From contig NZ_JXCF01000001.1 in assembly GCF_000875895.1 (NCBI RefSeq), positions 62,001 to 126,000 on the forward strand: DNA of 64,000 nucleotides. The letters are read 5' to 3'. The notes under the pieces were generated by a model that saw only the letters and a list, made by a program, of their open reading frames with translations, ran no database searches and was not told the origin of the DNA. Both the position numbers and the translations under genes were made by a program. Position 1 is the stretch's first letter, and each line of letters starts with the position of its first letter. This document shows positions 29,852-39,184 of the stretch, one piece after another. The stretch comes from Staphylococcus gallinarum (lineage in GTDB: Bacteria; Bacillota; Bacilli; Staphylococcales; Staphylococcaceae).

Positions 29852-29880
29852 AAGTTATTAGCATAATGCTAAGGTGTCAA
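29852..29880 (-). promoter_or_regulatory. candidate dabBA promoter with operator dyad
   Basis: On the minus strand TTGACA (29875-29880) is followed after exactly 17 bases by TAACTT (29852-29857). The spacer contains the palindrome TTAGCATTATGCTAA (29858-29872), two 7-bp arms around one base, placed where a repressor would block RNA polymerase. The leader would be about 260 bases. Confidence 0.5.
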
Positions 29881-30017
29881 TCTTCTACGTCACACAGTTC
29901 TCAACAACTTGTTATTTTTAATTCAATAATATCACGATATACTGATTATTCGTGATTGTCAAGAATTTACATTTATAATTAATATATAGAATGTTCAAAT
30001 CAAACTATATTATAAAT

Positions 30018-31115
30018 TTATTTAATTCCTATTTCGTCATCACTTTTACCTGAATAAAATATAAAGCACAACAGGAGAATGCCAATAATTTCTACGATAG
30101 TAACTAAATAAATATTAGTAATAATTAATCCAATTATCGTGGCGATTAAGATAATAGTTATAAATAAAGCACGTTGATCAATGACTGAGTTGTGTAACTG
30201 TGTATCTATATAAATTGCTAGTAGGAAAATACCAAAAGCCAGTGTATAAATATATAATTCCACTGTACTAATTTCGTGATTTGCTAGTACCTTGTTCATA
30301 ATTAAAAAGATAAAGTCTAACGTAAAGATTAACGCTAAATGTAAATAGGCACTAGCAAAGCCTGTTGCATCATCTCTCTCATAATTCAAACTCTTCTTAT
30401 AATGTAAGGTATAAACCATAAACAGACTTACAACTAACACAAAGTAAACCACGTCTAATACATTAATATGTGCAATCTCGACATTATTCACTATTTGTAC
30501 GATACCTTCCCCAAATAATAAAATCATAAATAAACTTAAACGTTCTGAGAAATGTGAGAAAAATAGCGGATTCTCTTTGGAAACCTTTAAGAATAGTACT
30601 GGGAAAATAGCCATAATCACTATACCGATAAAGTAAATCCAAAAGTTAATTCCTGCTGGTAACGCTAACGAAACCAACGATACAATTATCATTAATAACA
30701 AGCCTGAAACATACACCTTAACGAGTTGTAACGTGACTACTTGCTTATTCAACTTATAATTAAGGATGTATTGTATAGCTATACTCAAGAATATCAAAAT
30801 TGACATCGTTACAAACGGCTTAAACGTTTGTTGAAAGTCCGCATTCGTAGCTTTCGACAACAATAACACCAAGAACATATCAATAAATACAAATAAATAT
30901 TGATACCATTTTTGCTCAAAGAACCTATTTACTAGCAATGTACGATATACCCATATCGCAAAGAAGATTAAAAACATTGTAAAGTTCTTGCCTAGGCTTT
31001 CTAATGAAGCCAAGTCTTCTGAAATGTGTTCGATTGTTTGATTAATCGTAGATAATACAAACACAAACACTAAGTCGAAAAATAATTCCGACATACTCAC
31101 TTCTTTCTTTTTCAC
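30018..31115 (-). CDS. LtrA-like low-temperature-requirement membrane protein
   Basis: This protein of about 365 residues has a run of hydrophobic segments over almost its whole length and the LtrA signature SELFFDLVFVFVLS near the N terminus, with LFGEGIVQIV in the middle. The family is named from a Listeria mutant unable to grow in the cold; its biochemical role is not settled. The start is probably GTG at 31115 behind GGGGGGAG. An in-frame TTG lies too close to that site. Its 3' neighbour dabB is separated by a long regulatory gap. Confidence 0.85.
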   Translation of the reverse strand: MKKKEVSMSELFFDLVFVFVLSTINQTIEHISEDLASLESLGKNFTMFLIFFAIWVYRTLLVNRFFEQKWYQYLFVFIDMFLVLLLSKATNADFQQTFKPFVTMSILIFLSIAIQYILNYKLNKQVVTLQLVKVYVSGLLLMIIVSLVSLALPAGINFWIYFIGIVIMAIFPVLFLKVSKENPLFFSHFSERLSLFMILLFGEGIVQIVNNVEIAHINVLDVVYFVLVVSLFMVYTLHYKKSLNYERDDATGFASAYLHLALIFTLDFIFLIMNKVLANHEISTVELYIYTLAFGIFLLAIYIDTQLHNSVIDQRALFITIILIATIIGLIITNIYLVTIVEIIGILLLCFIFYSGKSDDEIGIK

Positions 31116-31215
31116 CAATACTCCCCCCAAACTTCATACGCAATCTTTCATTTGTTCTTATAATTTATCGCTATACCTTTCATATAATAGGTAAATAACA
31201 TTGCTACTGATCAAT

Positions 31216-32199
31216 TTAATTTAAACGCTGTGTTTTAAAAGGATGATCAATAGAAAAGTACGTAATTTCTTCTTTATTGAGTAAAGCTTCTGTTAACTTC
31301 ACCTCAAAGACCTCACTACTATGATACGGTTTAATAAAATACGTCGGTTCATGGCATTGTAATACACATTGATATTGTGTGTAATGTGCCATCTCACCGT
31401 CTATCACTGCACCCCTAGGTATACTCACATTGTTCAATACCTTAAAGCAACTATTCACATTTTGTAATGTATCTTCAGAGTCCATTTCTAAATGGTGTCG
31501 TAAATATGCAGCACGAACAAAACGCTCTGCAGACGTAAAGCCCCCCGGTAAACCATATGTTCCACCCTCGACACCTAATGTAGCAAATTGCAATTCACCA
31601 AACTGCTTTTCTCTGCCATGTTCAGGCGTTAAATGAACATAATTTCTTAAATTTTCTAAGTGCCATTCTAATTTAGGATTATTCGTTAATACATGTACTG
31701 GATTATCCTTCATAATCAACAATCCATCATGAGGTTCAACAGAAACCGTAACACCTGATTGATCCGTAATTATAAAATGCAATGGTGGAATGTTATTGAG
31801 CGCTTTATTCTCAACTGCTACGATATTAATCTTATGTAGATTATGTTGCAAGTCAGTTAACGATTGATTGTTACCTAATGCCCATACGATAAATTCTTCT
31901 GGTCCTATATTAAAATAACCTTCACGTGGTTCAGTTGCATAACTTGCTTCGCCTGTAAAATAATGAGTCGAAATCGCTAAACCATGTTCATTTACACCGT
32001 CACCAAAACTATAACGACCTACCATGACACCTGTACCAATGAAACCATAGTTCATTTGTTTCGTCCCAGCAATATCAAACGTCCAAGTATATTGAGAAGG
32101 TACCGCTATCGGGATACCATTAAATTCAAAATCAAAATCCATAGTTCTTGCTAAATAATTAATATTTTGAGGTGATAATATTGAAAAACCTGTACACAT
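31216..32199 (-). CDS. choloylglycine hydrolase-family enzyme (bile salt hydrolase / penicillin V acylase-like)
   Basis: This N-terminal-nucleophile amidase has about 327 residues. The ATG at 32199 is preferred: GGAGG lies 7 bases upstream and the second codon is then the catalytic cysteine (MCTGF), exposed after Met removal. Other family residues are visible: MDFDF (Asp), TNNPKLEWHLENL (Asn) and SAERFVRAAYL (Arg). The protein has no signal peptide, so it acts in the cytosol. Sequence alone does not separate bile salt hydrolase from penicillin V acylase or acyl-homoserine lactone activity. Confidence 0.92.
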   Translation of the reverse strand: MCTGFSILSPQNINYLARTMDFDFEFNGIPIAVPSQYTWTFDIAGTKQMNYGFIGTGVMVGRYSFGDGVNEHGLAISTHYFTGEASYATEPREGYFNIGPEEFIVWALGNNQSLTDLQHNLHKINIVAVENKALNNIPPLHFIITDQSGVTVSVEPHDGLLIMKDNPVHVLTNNPKLEWHLENLRNYVHLTPEHGREKQFGELQFATLGVEGGTYGLPGGFTSAERFVRAAYLRHHLEMDSEDTLQNVNSCFKVLNNVSIPRGAVIDGEMAHYTQYQCVLQCHEPTYFIKPYHSSEVFEVKLTEALLNKEEITYFSIDHPFKTQRLN

Positions 32200-32418
32200 C
32201 CTCAACCCTCCAATTCAAAATAAACTGCATATTCACTACAGTTACCACGCATTTTATCACATATTCAAAGGGAAAGAATCACAATTCATTTATTTAAAAT
32301 AATAATATTTTATCAACCCTTATTTTCTAAAATTTTAATATCGCTTACATATATCAATACTATTTCGTTATAAAACAATGATAGAATAAAAATCAAATGA
32401 ATGGAGGTAGTATTTAAT

Positions 32419-33303
32419 TTGGAAAAAGAAATTAAACACAACTCATATGGATTCAGATTTAAAGGTGATTTTCAAAGTAAAGTTGCCGGACTAAATGCGA
32501 CAGGTTATGAACTCAGACAAACTCATGATTATCGTTGGCATGGTTTACATAGAGAGGAAGAAGATATTTACATATTTCAATACACGATAAATGGCGAAGG
32601 TGCTATAACTTTGGACAATGAAACTAGATACCTTGAGACTGGTGATGCTTTCTTTGTACATGTCCCGAGTGATCACTGTTATTTTCTACCTACACACTCT
32701 AAGCAGTGGGAATTTCTTTATTTTACAATTTATGGTGAAGAAATTGGGCGTTTATTCCAACAAATTATCAGTAGCTATGGTCATATATTCAAATTACCCA
32801 TACACTCAGAACCAATCTGCCATATTATTGAAACGTTAGAACGTATAGAAACATTAGGTATTAAGCATGGTTATGATGCATCAGCTTGTGCCTATACATT
32901 TATGATGAAGTGTCTTGAATACTTTGAATATGGCCAACAACAAGTCAATCAATACCCGTTAGCCATTGCTAAAGCCATACATTTTATCGAAAATAATTAT
33001 AAGCAAGATATTACATTAGACGATATTGTGTCAGTATCTCAATTATCAAAGTACCATTTCACACGCCAATTTAAAAAATCAGTCAAAGACACACCCATCA
33101 ACTATCTATCTAAGACGCGTATTAAACAAGCTTTAGTGTTATTGTCTGCCAATGACTTTAATATTGAAACAATAGCTCTAGAAGTCGGCTATACATCAAG
33201 TAATTATTTTAGTAAAGTATTCAAAAAAATCGTTGGTGTATCACCGAATCGTTATAGACGTGACACATCCATTATGTCCGTCGACAAAATATTCATCGAC
33301 TAA
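32419..33303 (+). CDS. AraC-family regulator of the alpha-galactoside genes
   Basis: The protein has about 294 residues: an N-terminal cupin sugar-binding domain (about residues 20-150; DETRYLETGDAFFVHVPSDHCYFLP in part) and a C-terminal double helix-turn-helix (YKQDITLDDIVSVSQLSKYHF to NYFSKVFKKIVGVSPNRYR). It probably activates the adjacent alpha-galactosidase and symporter genes in response to melibiose or raffinose. The start is likely TTG at 32419, because ATGGAGGTA at 32401 is itself the ribosome site and the ATG there has none. Confidence 0.9.
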   Translation: MEKEIKHNSYGFRFKGDFQSKVAGLNATGYELRQTHDYRWHGLHREEEDIYIFQYTINGEGAITLDNETRYLETGDAFFVHVPSDHCYFLPTHSKQWEFLYFTIYGEEIGRLFQQIISSYGHIFKLPIHSEPICHIIETLERIETLGIKHGYDASACAYTFMMKCLEYFEYGQQQVNQYPLAIAKAIHFIENNYKQDITLDDIVSVSQLSKYHFTRQFKKSVKDTPINYLSKTRIKQALVLLSANDFNIETIALEVGYTSSNYFSKVFKKIVGVSPNRYRRDTSIMSVDKIFID

Positions 33304-33360
33304 TAACAGCAATATATTACCCTTTTCAAATTTATTTACGATTGTATATTACCTCTAAAG

Positions 33361-33382
33361 TAACTAAGCTATAACTAAGCTA
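33361..33382 (+). promoter_or_regulatory. tandem operator-like repeat upstream of melA
   Basis: TAACTAAGCTA occurs twice back to back (33361-33371, 33372-33382) and is followed by TAGC. The 11-bp period is one helical turn. A related AAGCTAAGCG lies at 34929-34938, upstream of the symporter gene. They are probable AraC-regulator sites. Confidence 0.6.
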
Positions 33383-33472
33383 TAGCAAACTTAAAATATT
33401 TTATCGACTTATTTATCAGAATTTTCGAATAATATTTACAAAAATTATTGTGTTACTTTAGGAGGAAAATAT

Positions 33473-34771
33473 ATGAATAAAATAACGTTTTTAGGCGCTG
33501 GAAGTACTGTTTTCGCAAAGAATGTCTTAGGAGATTGTATGACAGTAGATGCTTTACAAGACTTTGAATTTGCACTATTTGATATTGATGAAGAGCGTTT
33601 ACGTGATTCTGAACTCATGTTGAACAATTTAAAAAAGAATTTAAACTCAACAGTAAAAGTGACTGCTTACCATGATAGAAAAGCCGCTTTATCAGGAGCA
33701 AAATATGTCATAAATGCAATTCAAGTTGGTGGATATGACCCAGCAACAATCACCGATTTTGAAATACCTAAAAAATATGGCTTACGTCAAACAATTGCAG
33801 ATACATTAGGTATTGGAGGTATTTTCCGAAACTTAAGAACTATTCCAGTAATGCAAGATTTCGCACGTGATATGAAAGAAGTTTGTCCGGATGCCTGGTT
33901 CTTAAACTATACAAATCCAATGGCAGTACTCACAAACGTGATGTTACAAGAAGGTATCAAAACAGTTGGCCTATGTCATAGTGTCCAAGTATGTGCAAGT
34001 CATTTACTCGAATCATTAGAAATGTCTCAGGATAATATCCAGTGGAAGATTGCTGGCATAAATCATATGGCTTGGTTACTTGAAATTACTCAAGATGGCA
34101 AAGATATTTACCCTGAAATTAAAAAAAGAGCTAAAGCGAAGCAACAAACAACACATGATGATATGGTCCGCTTCGAATTGCTAGATAAATTTGGTTATTA
34201 TGTTACTGAATCTTCAGAACATAATGCGGAGTATCACCCCTACTTTATTAAAGATCAATATCCTGAGCTCATCGAGAAATATAATATCCCATTAGACGAA
34301 TATCCACGTCGATGTGTAAATCAAATCGAAGAATGGAAACAAATGCGCGATGATATTGTAAACGATCAGAATTTAACTCACGAACGCTCACATGAATATG
34401 GTTCTTATATTATTGAAGCAATGGAGACAGATCAGCCATTTAAGATTGGTGGTAATGTATTAAACACTGGTGGTTTGATTAGCAATCTCCCTGAAAATGC
34501 CGTAGTAGAAGTTCCATGTTTAGTTGATGCAAGTGGTATTGCTCCAACATATGTCGGAGCACTGCCGGAACAATTGGCGGCGTTGAATCGTACCAATATT
34601 AATACACAATTATTAACCATCGAAGCAGCTTTAACTCAAAGTAAAGATAAGATTTATCAAGCTGCACTATTAGATCCACATACAGCTTCAGAACTTTCAA
34701 TCGACGATATTATTGCACTGTGTGATGATTTAATTGAAGCCCATGGCGATTGGCTACCTGAATTTAAATAA
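33473..34771 (+). CDS. melA: alpha-galactosidase, GH4 (NAD- and metal-dependent)
   Basis: This 432-residue GH4 enzyme has an N-terminal nucleotide-binding motif (KITFLGAGSTVFAKNVL), GLRQTIADTLGIGGIFR typical of MelA-type alpha-galactosidases, NYTNPM near residue 145, and the metal ligands in GLCHSVQ and GINHMAW. It hydrolyses melibiose or raffinose by an oxidation-elimination-addition route needing NAD and a divalent metal. GGAGG precedes the ATG. It is followed by a terminator and then by a sugar symporter. Confidence 0.93.
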   Translation: MNKITFLGAGSTVFAKNVLGDCMTVDALQDFEFALFDIDEERLRDSELMLNNLKKNLNSTVKVTAYHDRKAALSGAKYVINAIQVGGYDPATITDFEIPKKYGLRQTIADTLGIGGIFRNLRTIPVMQDFARDMKEVCPDAWFLNYTNPMAVLTNVMLQEGIKTVGLCHSVQVCASHLLESLEMSQDNIQWKIAGINHMAWLLEITQDGKDIYPEIKKRAKAKQQTTHDDMVRFELLDKFGYYVTESSEHNAEYHPYFIKDQYPELIEKYNIPLDEYPRRCVNQIEEWKQMRDDIVNDQNLTHERSHEYGSYIIEAMETDQPFKIGGNVLNTGGLISNLPENAVVEVPCLVDASGIAPTYVGALPEQLAALNRTNINTQLLTIEAALTQSKDKIYQAALLDPHTASELSIDDIIALCDDLIEAHGDWLPEFK

Positions 34772-34791
34772 ATTTTTTTCAATTTTATTTC

Positions 34792-34838
34792 AAACCAGAT
34801 ACCAACTCTCAATAAAACTTGAGGGTGGACTGGTTTTT
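34792..34838 (+). terminator. terminator after melA
   Basis: The AAACCAG and CTGGTTT arms, with an extended inner stem (CTCTCAA/TTGAGGG), are followed by TTTTTATT. Confidence 0.85.
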
Positions 34839-34956
34839 ATTAAACAGGATTAACATACCATTGCACATTAGTAATGGTAAATGTAGTATACATTTTTTAA
34901 GTTGTAGTCAATAGCAAAGCATTGAAATAAGCTAAGCGTATTTTTTTATACCATGT

Positions 34957-34972
34957 TGTAAAAGCGCTTACA
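34957..34972 (+). promoter_or_regulatory. cre-like catabolite control site
   Basis: TGTAAAAGCGCTTACA lies 29 bases ahead of the symporter start. Its complement TGTAAGCGCTTTTACA fits the CcpA cre pattern except for one extra T. This position would block transcription when glucose is present. Confidence 0.65.
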
Positions 34973-35000
34973 TTTATTGCTTTATCAAGGGGTGGTATTA

Positions 35001-36371
35001 TTGCAAAAGCAATTAACACGTAAAGAAAAATATTCATTCGGTTTCGGAGCATTTGGTAAAGATTTAGTCGTCAATCTTATCGGTATATATCTCATGTATT
35101 ACCTCACCGATATCTTAGGCGTTGCAGCAAGTTTCGTCGGTACATTATATTTTGTAGCACGGATTTGGGATGCTATCAATGACCCAATCATGGGAATGAT
35201 CGTAGATAAAACTAAAACTAAATGGGGAAAGTTCAGGCCATGGTTAGTTATTGGGACGCTGGTCAATTCTGTGATTACAGTATTAATATTCACTAACTTT
35301 CACTTAGAAGGTACGGCGCTCTATGTATTTGTTTCAATCATGTATATTGTATGGGGGATGACTTATACTATGATGGATGTACCTTATTGGTCATGGTTAC
35401 CCAACCTTACAAATAACCCTACTGAACGAGAAGAAGTTTCTGTTCTACCACGTATTTTTGCAAGTTTAGCTAATTTAATTTTAGGAGCATTAGGTTTAAC
35501 TATTGTTATATTCTTAGATAATTTGTTTGGAAACGGGGATCAGTCAACAGGCTTTCTAATTGTTGCAGTAATCACTATTATCATCTTTAACATTACAATT
35601 GGTATTACAGTTAAGAACGTTCACGAAGCTCCAACAAATATCGACACTGGTATTACATTAAGATTTAAGGATATATGGCGCATTCTCTTTACTAACAAAG
35701 AATTATTGGCATATATTGGCATGATATTAACCTTTTTCCTATGTGGACAATTAATTGGTAATGTAATGATTTATTACTTTAGTTATGTCACTGAATCTAA
35801 GTTCTTATTCTCACTTTACAACGGGATGGGCTTTATGGAAATTATTGCTTTATTCTTATTTCCTAAAATTGCCAAATGGCTCTCTCGAGAGCGTGTATAT
35901 CCAATCGCAACAATTAGTATTATCTTAGGTTTACTGGTAATATTAGTCGCTGGTTACGTAGCACCAAAGGCCTTTATTCCTGTTATTTTAGGTACTTCAC
36001 TTATTAAAATTGGCTCTGGCCTTATCATGGGTATCATCACTGTTTCTATAGCAGATGTTATCGACTATAGTGAAATGAAATTTGGTCAAAGAAATGAAAG
36101 TGTAATAACTTCTACCCAAACCTTTTTAATGAAGACTGCAATGGCCTTCTCTGGTCTAGCAACAGGATGGAGTCTTACATTATTAGGATATCAACCTGGC
36201 CAAGAGCAAAGTGAATTAACTAAAAATGGCCTACGCGTCATCATGGTGGTACTACCAATCATCTGTGTAACCGCAAGCTTTGCTATATATAAATGGAGTT
36301 ATCATTTAAAAGGTACGTATATTAAAGATATTGTTAACGTACTCAACAATCGAAAAAGTCAAAAAGGATAA
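35001..36371 (+). CDS. MelB-type glycoside-cation symporter (GPH family)
   Basis: The protein has about 456 residues and twelve hydrophobic segments, with the family motifs DINDPIMG-like WDAINDPIMGMIVDKTKTKWGKFRPW and MMDVPYWSWLPNLT. It would bring melibiose or raffinose-type sugars into the cell with Na+ or H+. The start is TTG at 35001 with AAGGGGTGG 5 bases upstream. It has its own promoter region with a cre-like site and an AraC-type repeat, so it is controlled with melA but transcribed separately. Confidence 0.92.
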   Translation: MQKQLTRKEKYSFGFGAFGKDLVVNLIGIYLMYYLTDILGVAASFVGTLYFVARIWDAINDPIMGMIVDKTKTKWGKFRPWLVIGTLVNSVITVLIFTNFHLEGTALYVFVSIMYIVWGMTYTMMDVPYWSWLPNLTNNPTEREEVSVLPRIFASLANLILGALGLTIVIFLDNLFGNGDQSTGFLIVAVITIIIFNITIGITVKNVHEAPTNIDTGITLRFKDIWRILFTNKELLAYIGMILTFFLCGQLIGNVMIYYFSYVTESKFLFSLYNGMGFMEIIALFLFPKIAKWLSRERVYPIATISIILGLLVILVAGYVAPKAFIPVILGTSLIKIGSGLIMGIITVSIADVIDYSEMKFGQRNESVITSTQTFLMKTAMAFSGLATGWSLTLLGYQPGQEQSELTKNGLRVIMVVLPIICVTASFAIYKWSYHLKGTYIKDIVNVLNNRKSQKG

Positions 36372-36407
36372 TATACGAATTCACATCCTTAGCTCAATTT
36401 AAGTATT

Positions 36408-36453
36408 AGCAATATATACTGACACGACATTACGTTAGGATATATTGCTTTTT
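36408..36453 (+). terminator. terminator after symporter gene
   Basis: AGCAATATAT and ATATATTGCT pair over 10 bp and are followed by TTTTT. Confidence 0.85.
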
Positions 36454-36699
36454 ATATTTCTATAAATATTATGTTTATTGATTCATGTATACTTCTCCCA
36501 CGTTACAATACAGTTATATCCATTTAACCACAATTATTACCTATCCTATTATTATCACAGAGCAACACGATAAATTAATAAAATTAACTTGCCGTTTTCC
36601 ATTTAACATATAATACATTTACATTTTTTGTGTTATTATTTCATTAACAGAATATTCAGTCACATTTACTATTTAAATGATATAGGGGGAATAATGCTT

Positions 36700-37893
36700 A
36701 TGCCAAAGAAATTATTCAATATTGATTTAAGTAAGAAAATGGACCAACAAGATCATCCAGGTCACAACAGATGGCATCCAGACATACCTGCAGCATTTTC
36801 TGTTGATCCAGGTGAATCATTTAGAATGGAATGTTTAGATTGGACAGATGGACAAATTTCAAACAATGACGATGCGAGTGATATTAAGCAAGTCAATTTA
36901 AATCGTGTTCATGTACTGAGCGGGCCTGTCCATGTCAACGGTGTAAAGCCAGGAGACTTACTTGTTGTTGATATCTTAGATATCGGTATATTCGAAGAAC
37001 ATGCATGGGGATTCAATGGTATTTTCGATAAAACAAATGGCGGTAGCTTCCTTGTTGATCATTACCCAAATGCTCAAAAATCTATTTGGGATTTTAATGG
37101 TATTTATGCAACAAGTCGTCATGTACCAGGTGTTGAATTCGCAGGTATCATACATCCAGGATTAATTGGGGTTGCCCCTTCTCAAGAAATGTTAAACGAA
37201 TGGAACCGCCGTGAACGTGAATTAGTTAATACAGATCCAAATAGAGAACCCGTATTAGCCAACTTACCTGAAACAGATGCGGCAGTGTTAGGCACGCTAA
37301 AAGGGAAAGACTTTGACCGTGTAGCTCAAGAAGGCGCACGTACAGTACCTCCTAGAGAAAATGGAGGAAACTGTGATATTAAAAATTTATCTAAAGGCTC
37401 ACGTATATATTTTCCAGTCTTTGTAGATGGTGCTAAATTATCTGTTGGTGACTTACACTTCTCACAAGGCGATGGCGAAATTACCTTTTGTGGTGGTATC
37501 GAAATGCCTGGATGGATAGAGTTACGTGTAAACGTAATTAAAAATGGTATGGAAACATATAATATTAAGAAAAATCCAGCATTTAAACCTGGTCCAGTTA
37601 TGCCTAATTATACAGATTACATTGTGTTTGAAGGTATCTCAGTAAATGAATTTAGCGGAAAGCAGACTTACCTAGATGCAAACACTGCATATCGTAACGC
37701 TTGTTTAAATGCAATTGAATTCTTAAAAACACGTGGGTTTACAGGCGAACAAGCCTACATGCTACTTGGTTCTGCTCCAGTCCAAGGAACTGTTGCTGGT
37801 ATTGTTGATGTGCCAAATGCTTGCTGTACGATAGCTATTCCTCGGGAAATATTTAAAGGGGATATCTTACCTTCATTGGAGCCAGATGAATAA
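36700..37893 (+). CDS. fmdA: acetamidase/formamidase family protein
   Basis: The protein has about 397 residues of the FmdA/AmdA family, with HNRWHPDIP near the start, GDLLVVDILDIG, EFAGIIHPGLIGVAPS, the glycine-rich PPRENGGNCDIKNL segment and GGIEMPGW. Members hydrolyse formamide or short amides to the acid and ammonia. Of two close in-frame ATGs I prefer 36700, 9 bases after GGGGGA. The stop overlaps the fmdB start by one base, so the two are coupled. Exact substrate is unknown. Confidence 0.9.
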   Translation: MPKKLFNIDLSKKMDQQDHPGHNRWHPDIPAAFSVDPGESFRMECLDWTDGQISNNDDASDIKQVNLNRVHVLSGPVHVNGVKPGDLLVVDILDIGIFEEHAWGFNGIFDKTNGGSFLVDHYPNAQKSIWDFNGIYATSRHVPGVEFAGIIHPGLIGVAPSQEMLNEWNRRERELVNTDPNREPVLANLPETDAAVLGTLKGKDFDRVAQEGARTVPPRENGGNCDIKNLSKGSRIYFPVFVDGAKLSVGDLHFSQGDGEITFCGGIEMPGWIELRVNVIKNGMETYNIKKNPAFKPGPVMPNYTDYIVFEGISVNEFSGKQTYLDANTAYRNACLNAIEFLKTRGFTGEQAYMLLGSAPVQGTVAGIVDVPNACCTIAIPREIFKGDILPSLEPDE

Positions 37894-38168
37894 TGCCAAA
37901 TTACACTTATAACTGTGTACAGTGCCATGAATTCACAATTAAACAATCAATTCATGATAATCACGACATTGCCACTTGCCCTACTTGTGGCAATACAGCC
38001 AAACGTGTATTCACTTCATTTCAAACTTATAATATGAACCCAAAGGTAAAAAAGAGAATCGAAGCAGGGCAACAACCTAGGCTCATTTCTGGAGATAAAC
38101 TTAAAGTTAATACCTCATCAACACCACGATCACAAACAAATGCCCGACCATGGATGGCCGGACATTAA
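37893..38168 (+). CDS. fmdB: FmdB-type zinc ribbon protein
   Basis: This 91-residue protein has the FmdB N-terminal zinc ribbon: PNYTYNCVQCHEF (CxxC) followed by CPTCG. The remaining half is polar and probably disordered. FmdB proteins accompany formamidases and were proposed to regulate them. The ATG overlaps the fmdA stop (TAATG). Confidence 0.9.
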   Translation: MPNYTYNCVQCHEFTIKQSIHDNHDIATCPTCGNTAKRVFTSFQTYNMNPKVKKRIEAGQQPRLISGDKLKVNTSSTPRSQTNARPWMAGH

Positions 38169-38172
38169 CAAA

Positions 38173-38226
38173 CGCGCTAACAATGACATATTGACTATCG
38201 CTTTGTCATTGTTAGCGCGAATTTTT
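38173..38226. terminator. shared terminator between fmdB and LCP gene
   Basis: A perfect 16-bp stem (CGCGCTAACAATGACA with its complement) spans 38173-38219 and is followed by ATTTTTT on the plus strand. It lies between convergent genes and probably serves both. Confidence 0.9.
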
Positions 38227-38239
38227 TATTGATATCTAA

Positions 38240-39163
38240 TTAATCACTACTTTGTAAATTATGCTTGTATACTTTCATTTTCTCTTCTTTATCAGTAACG
38301 TCTGGTATAAAGTACCAAATCCCATCACTTTCTATGAGGTTTTGACCTGAAATCGATAATTTATCGATAGCATTACCTGCACCTTTATATTTGGAATATA
38401 ATGTCTTCAAGGATTTAAGATCAAAGCTTGTCTTAACATTTTGTTCACTCACTTGCAGTATCTTATTAAGTTTAAATAGATTATGTGTCTCAGACATTTT
38501 TTCAGATAATGCGGCTATGACTTGTCTTTGACGTTCTGTTCGACCTTCATCACCACCTGCGCCATCTTCTTTTCTACTTCGCACATAATCCAGTGCCTTT
38601 TTACTATTTAAGTGCATCGACTCACCTTGTTTAAACTGCGAGCCATTATACTCAAATGTCGCATTACTTTTAACGTCAACACCACCAAAGATATCAATAA
38701 GCTTTTCAAATCCATCCATATCTACGGTAACATAACCATCAATAGGAATATTGAAGTTATCCTCAATCGTCTTGATTGCTGTTTTTGGTCCACCGTAAGC
38801 ATATGCATGCGCAATCTTTTCAGTTCTATCAAAACCAGAAATCTCAGCACGTGTATCCCTTGGAATTGAAATGAGTTTCGTCTTACCTTTCTCTGGATTA
38901 ATCGATGCAATTAAAATGGTATCTGTTCGTTGTCCTAAATTGGCTTTAGCTCTTTTTGCATCTGAATCCACACCAAATATAGCAACAGAAATCGGCTGCT
39001 TATTTGCAACTTTCTTTTGACCATTTGTCAATGACTGCGTATGGTCCTTGGAATCATGAATCGCATGATTTAAGTGCACTACTTTAAATATTAAAAATGC
39101 AACAATCAATATGAAAATGACAAGTAATACGCCAACAATTTTACCTTTTTTAGAGAGTTTCAT
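38240..39163 (-). CDS. LytR-CpsA-Psr (LCP) family glycopolymer ligase
   Basis: This 307-residue protein has a short cytosolic tail, one N-terminal membrane helix (about residues 8-28) and an extracellular LCP domain. Conserved pieces are RTDTILIASI, KLISIPRDTR, DMDGFEKLIDIFGGVDV and DYVRSRKEDGAGGDEGRTERQRQ, which carry the arginine and aspartate residues that bind the pyrophosphate lipid. LCP enzymes attach wall teichoic acid or capsule to peptidoglycan. It follows the SEDS gene by 21 bases on the same strand. Which staphylococcal LCP it is (MsrR, LcpB, LcpC) cannot be told. Confidence 0.92.
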   Translation of the reverse strand: MKLSKKGKIVGVLLVIFILIVAFLIFKVVHLNHAIHDSKDHTQSLTNGQKKVANKQPISVAIFGVDSDAKRAKANLGQRTDTILIASINPEKGKTKLISIPRDTRAEISGFDRTEKIAHAYAYGGPKTAIKTIEDNFNIPIDGYVTVDMDGFEKLIDIFGGVDVKSNATFEYNGSQFKQGESMHLNSKKALDYVRSRKEDGAGGDEGRTERQRQVIAALSEKMSETHNLFKLNKILQVSEQNVKTSFDLKSLKTLYSKYKGAGNAIDKLSISGQNLIESDGIWYFIPDVTDKEEKMKVYKHNLQSSD

Positions 39164-39184
39164 CTCCTGCCTCCTTTTTCACTA

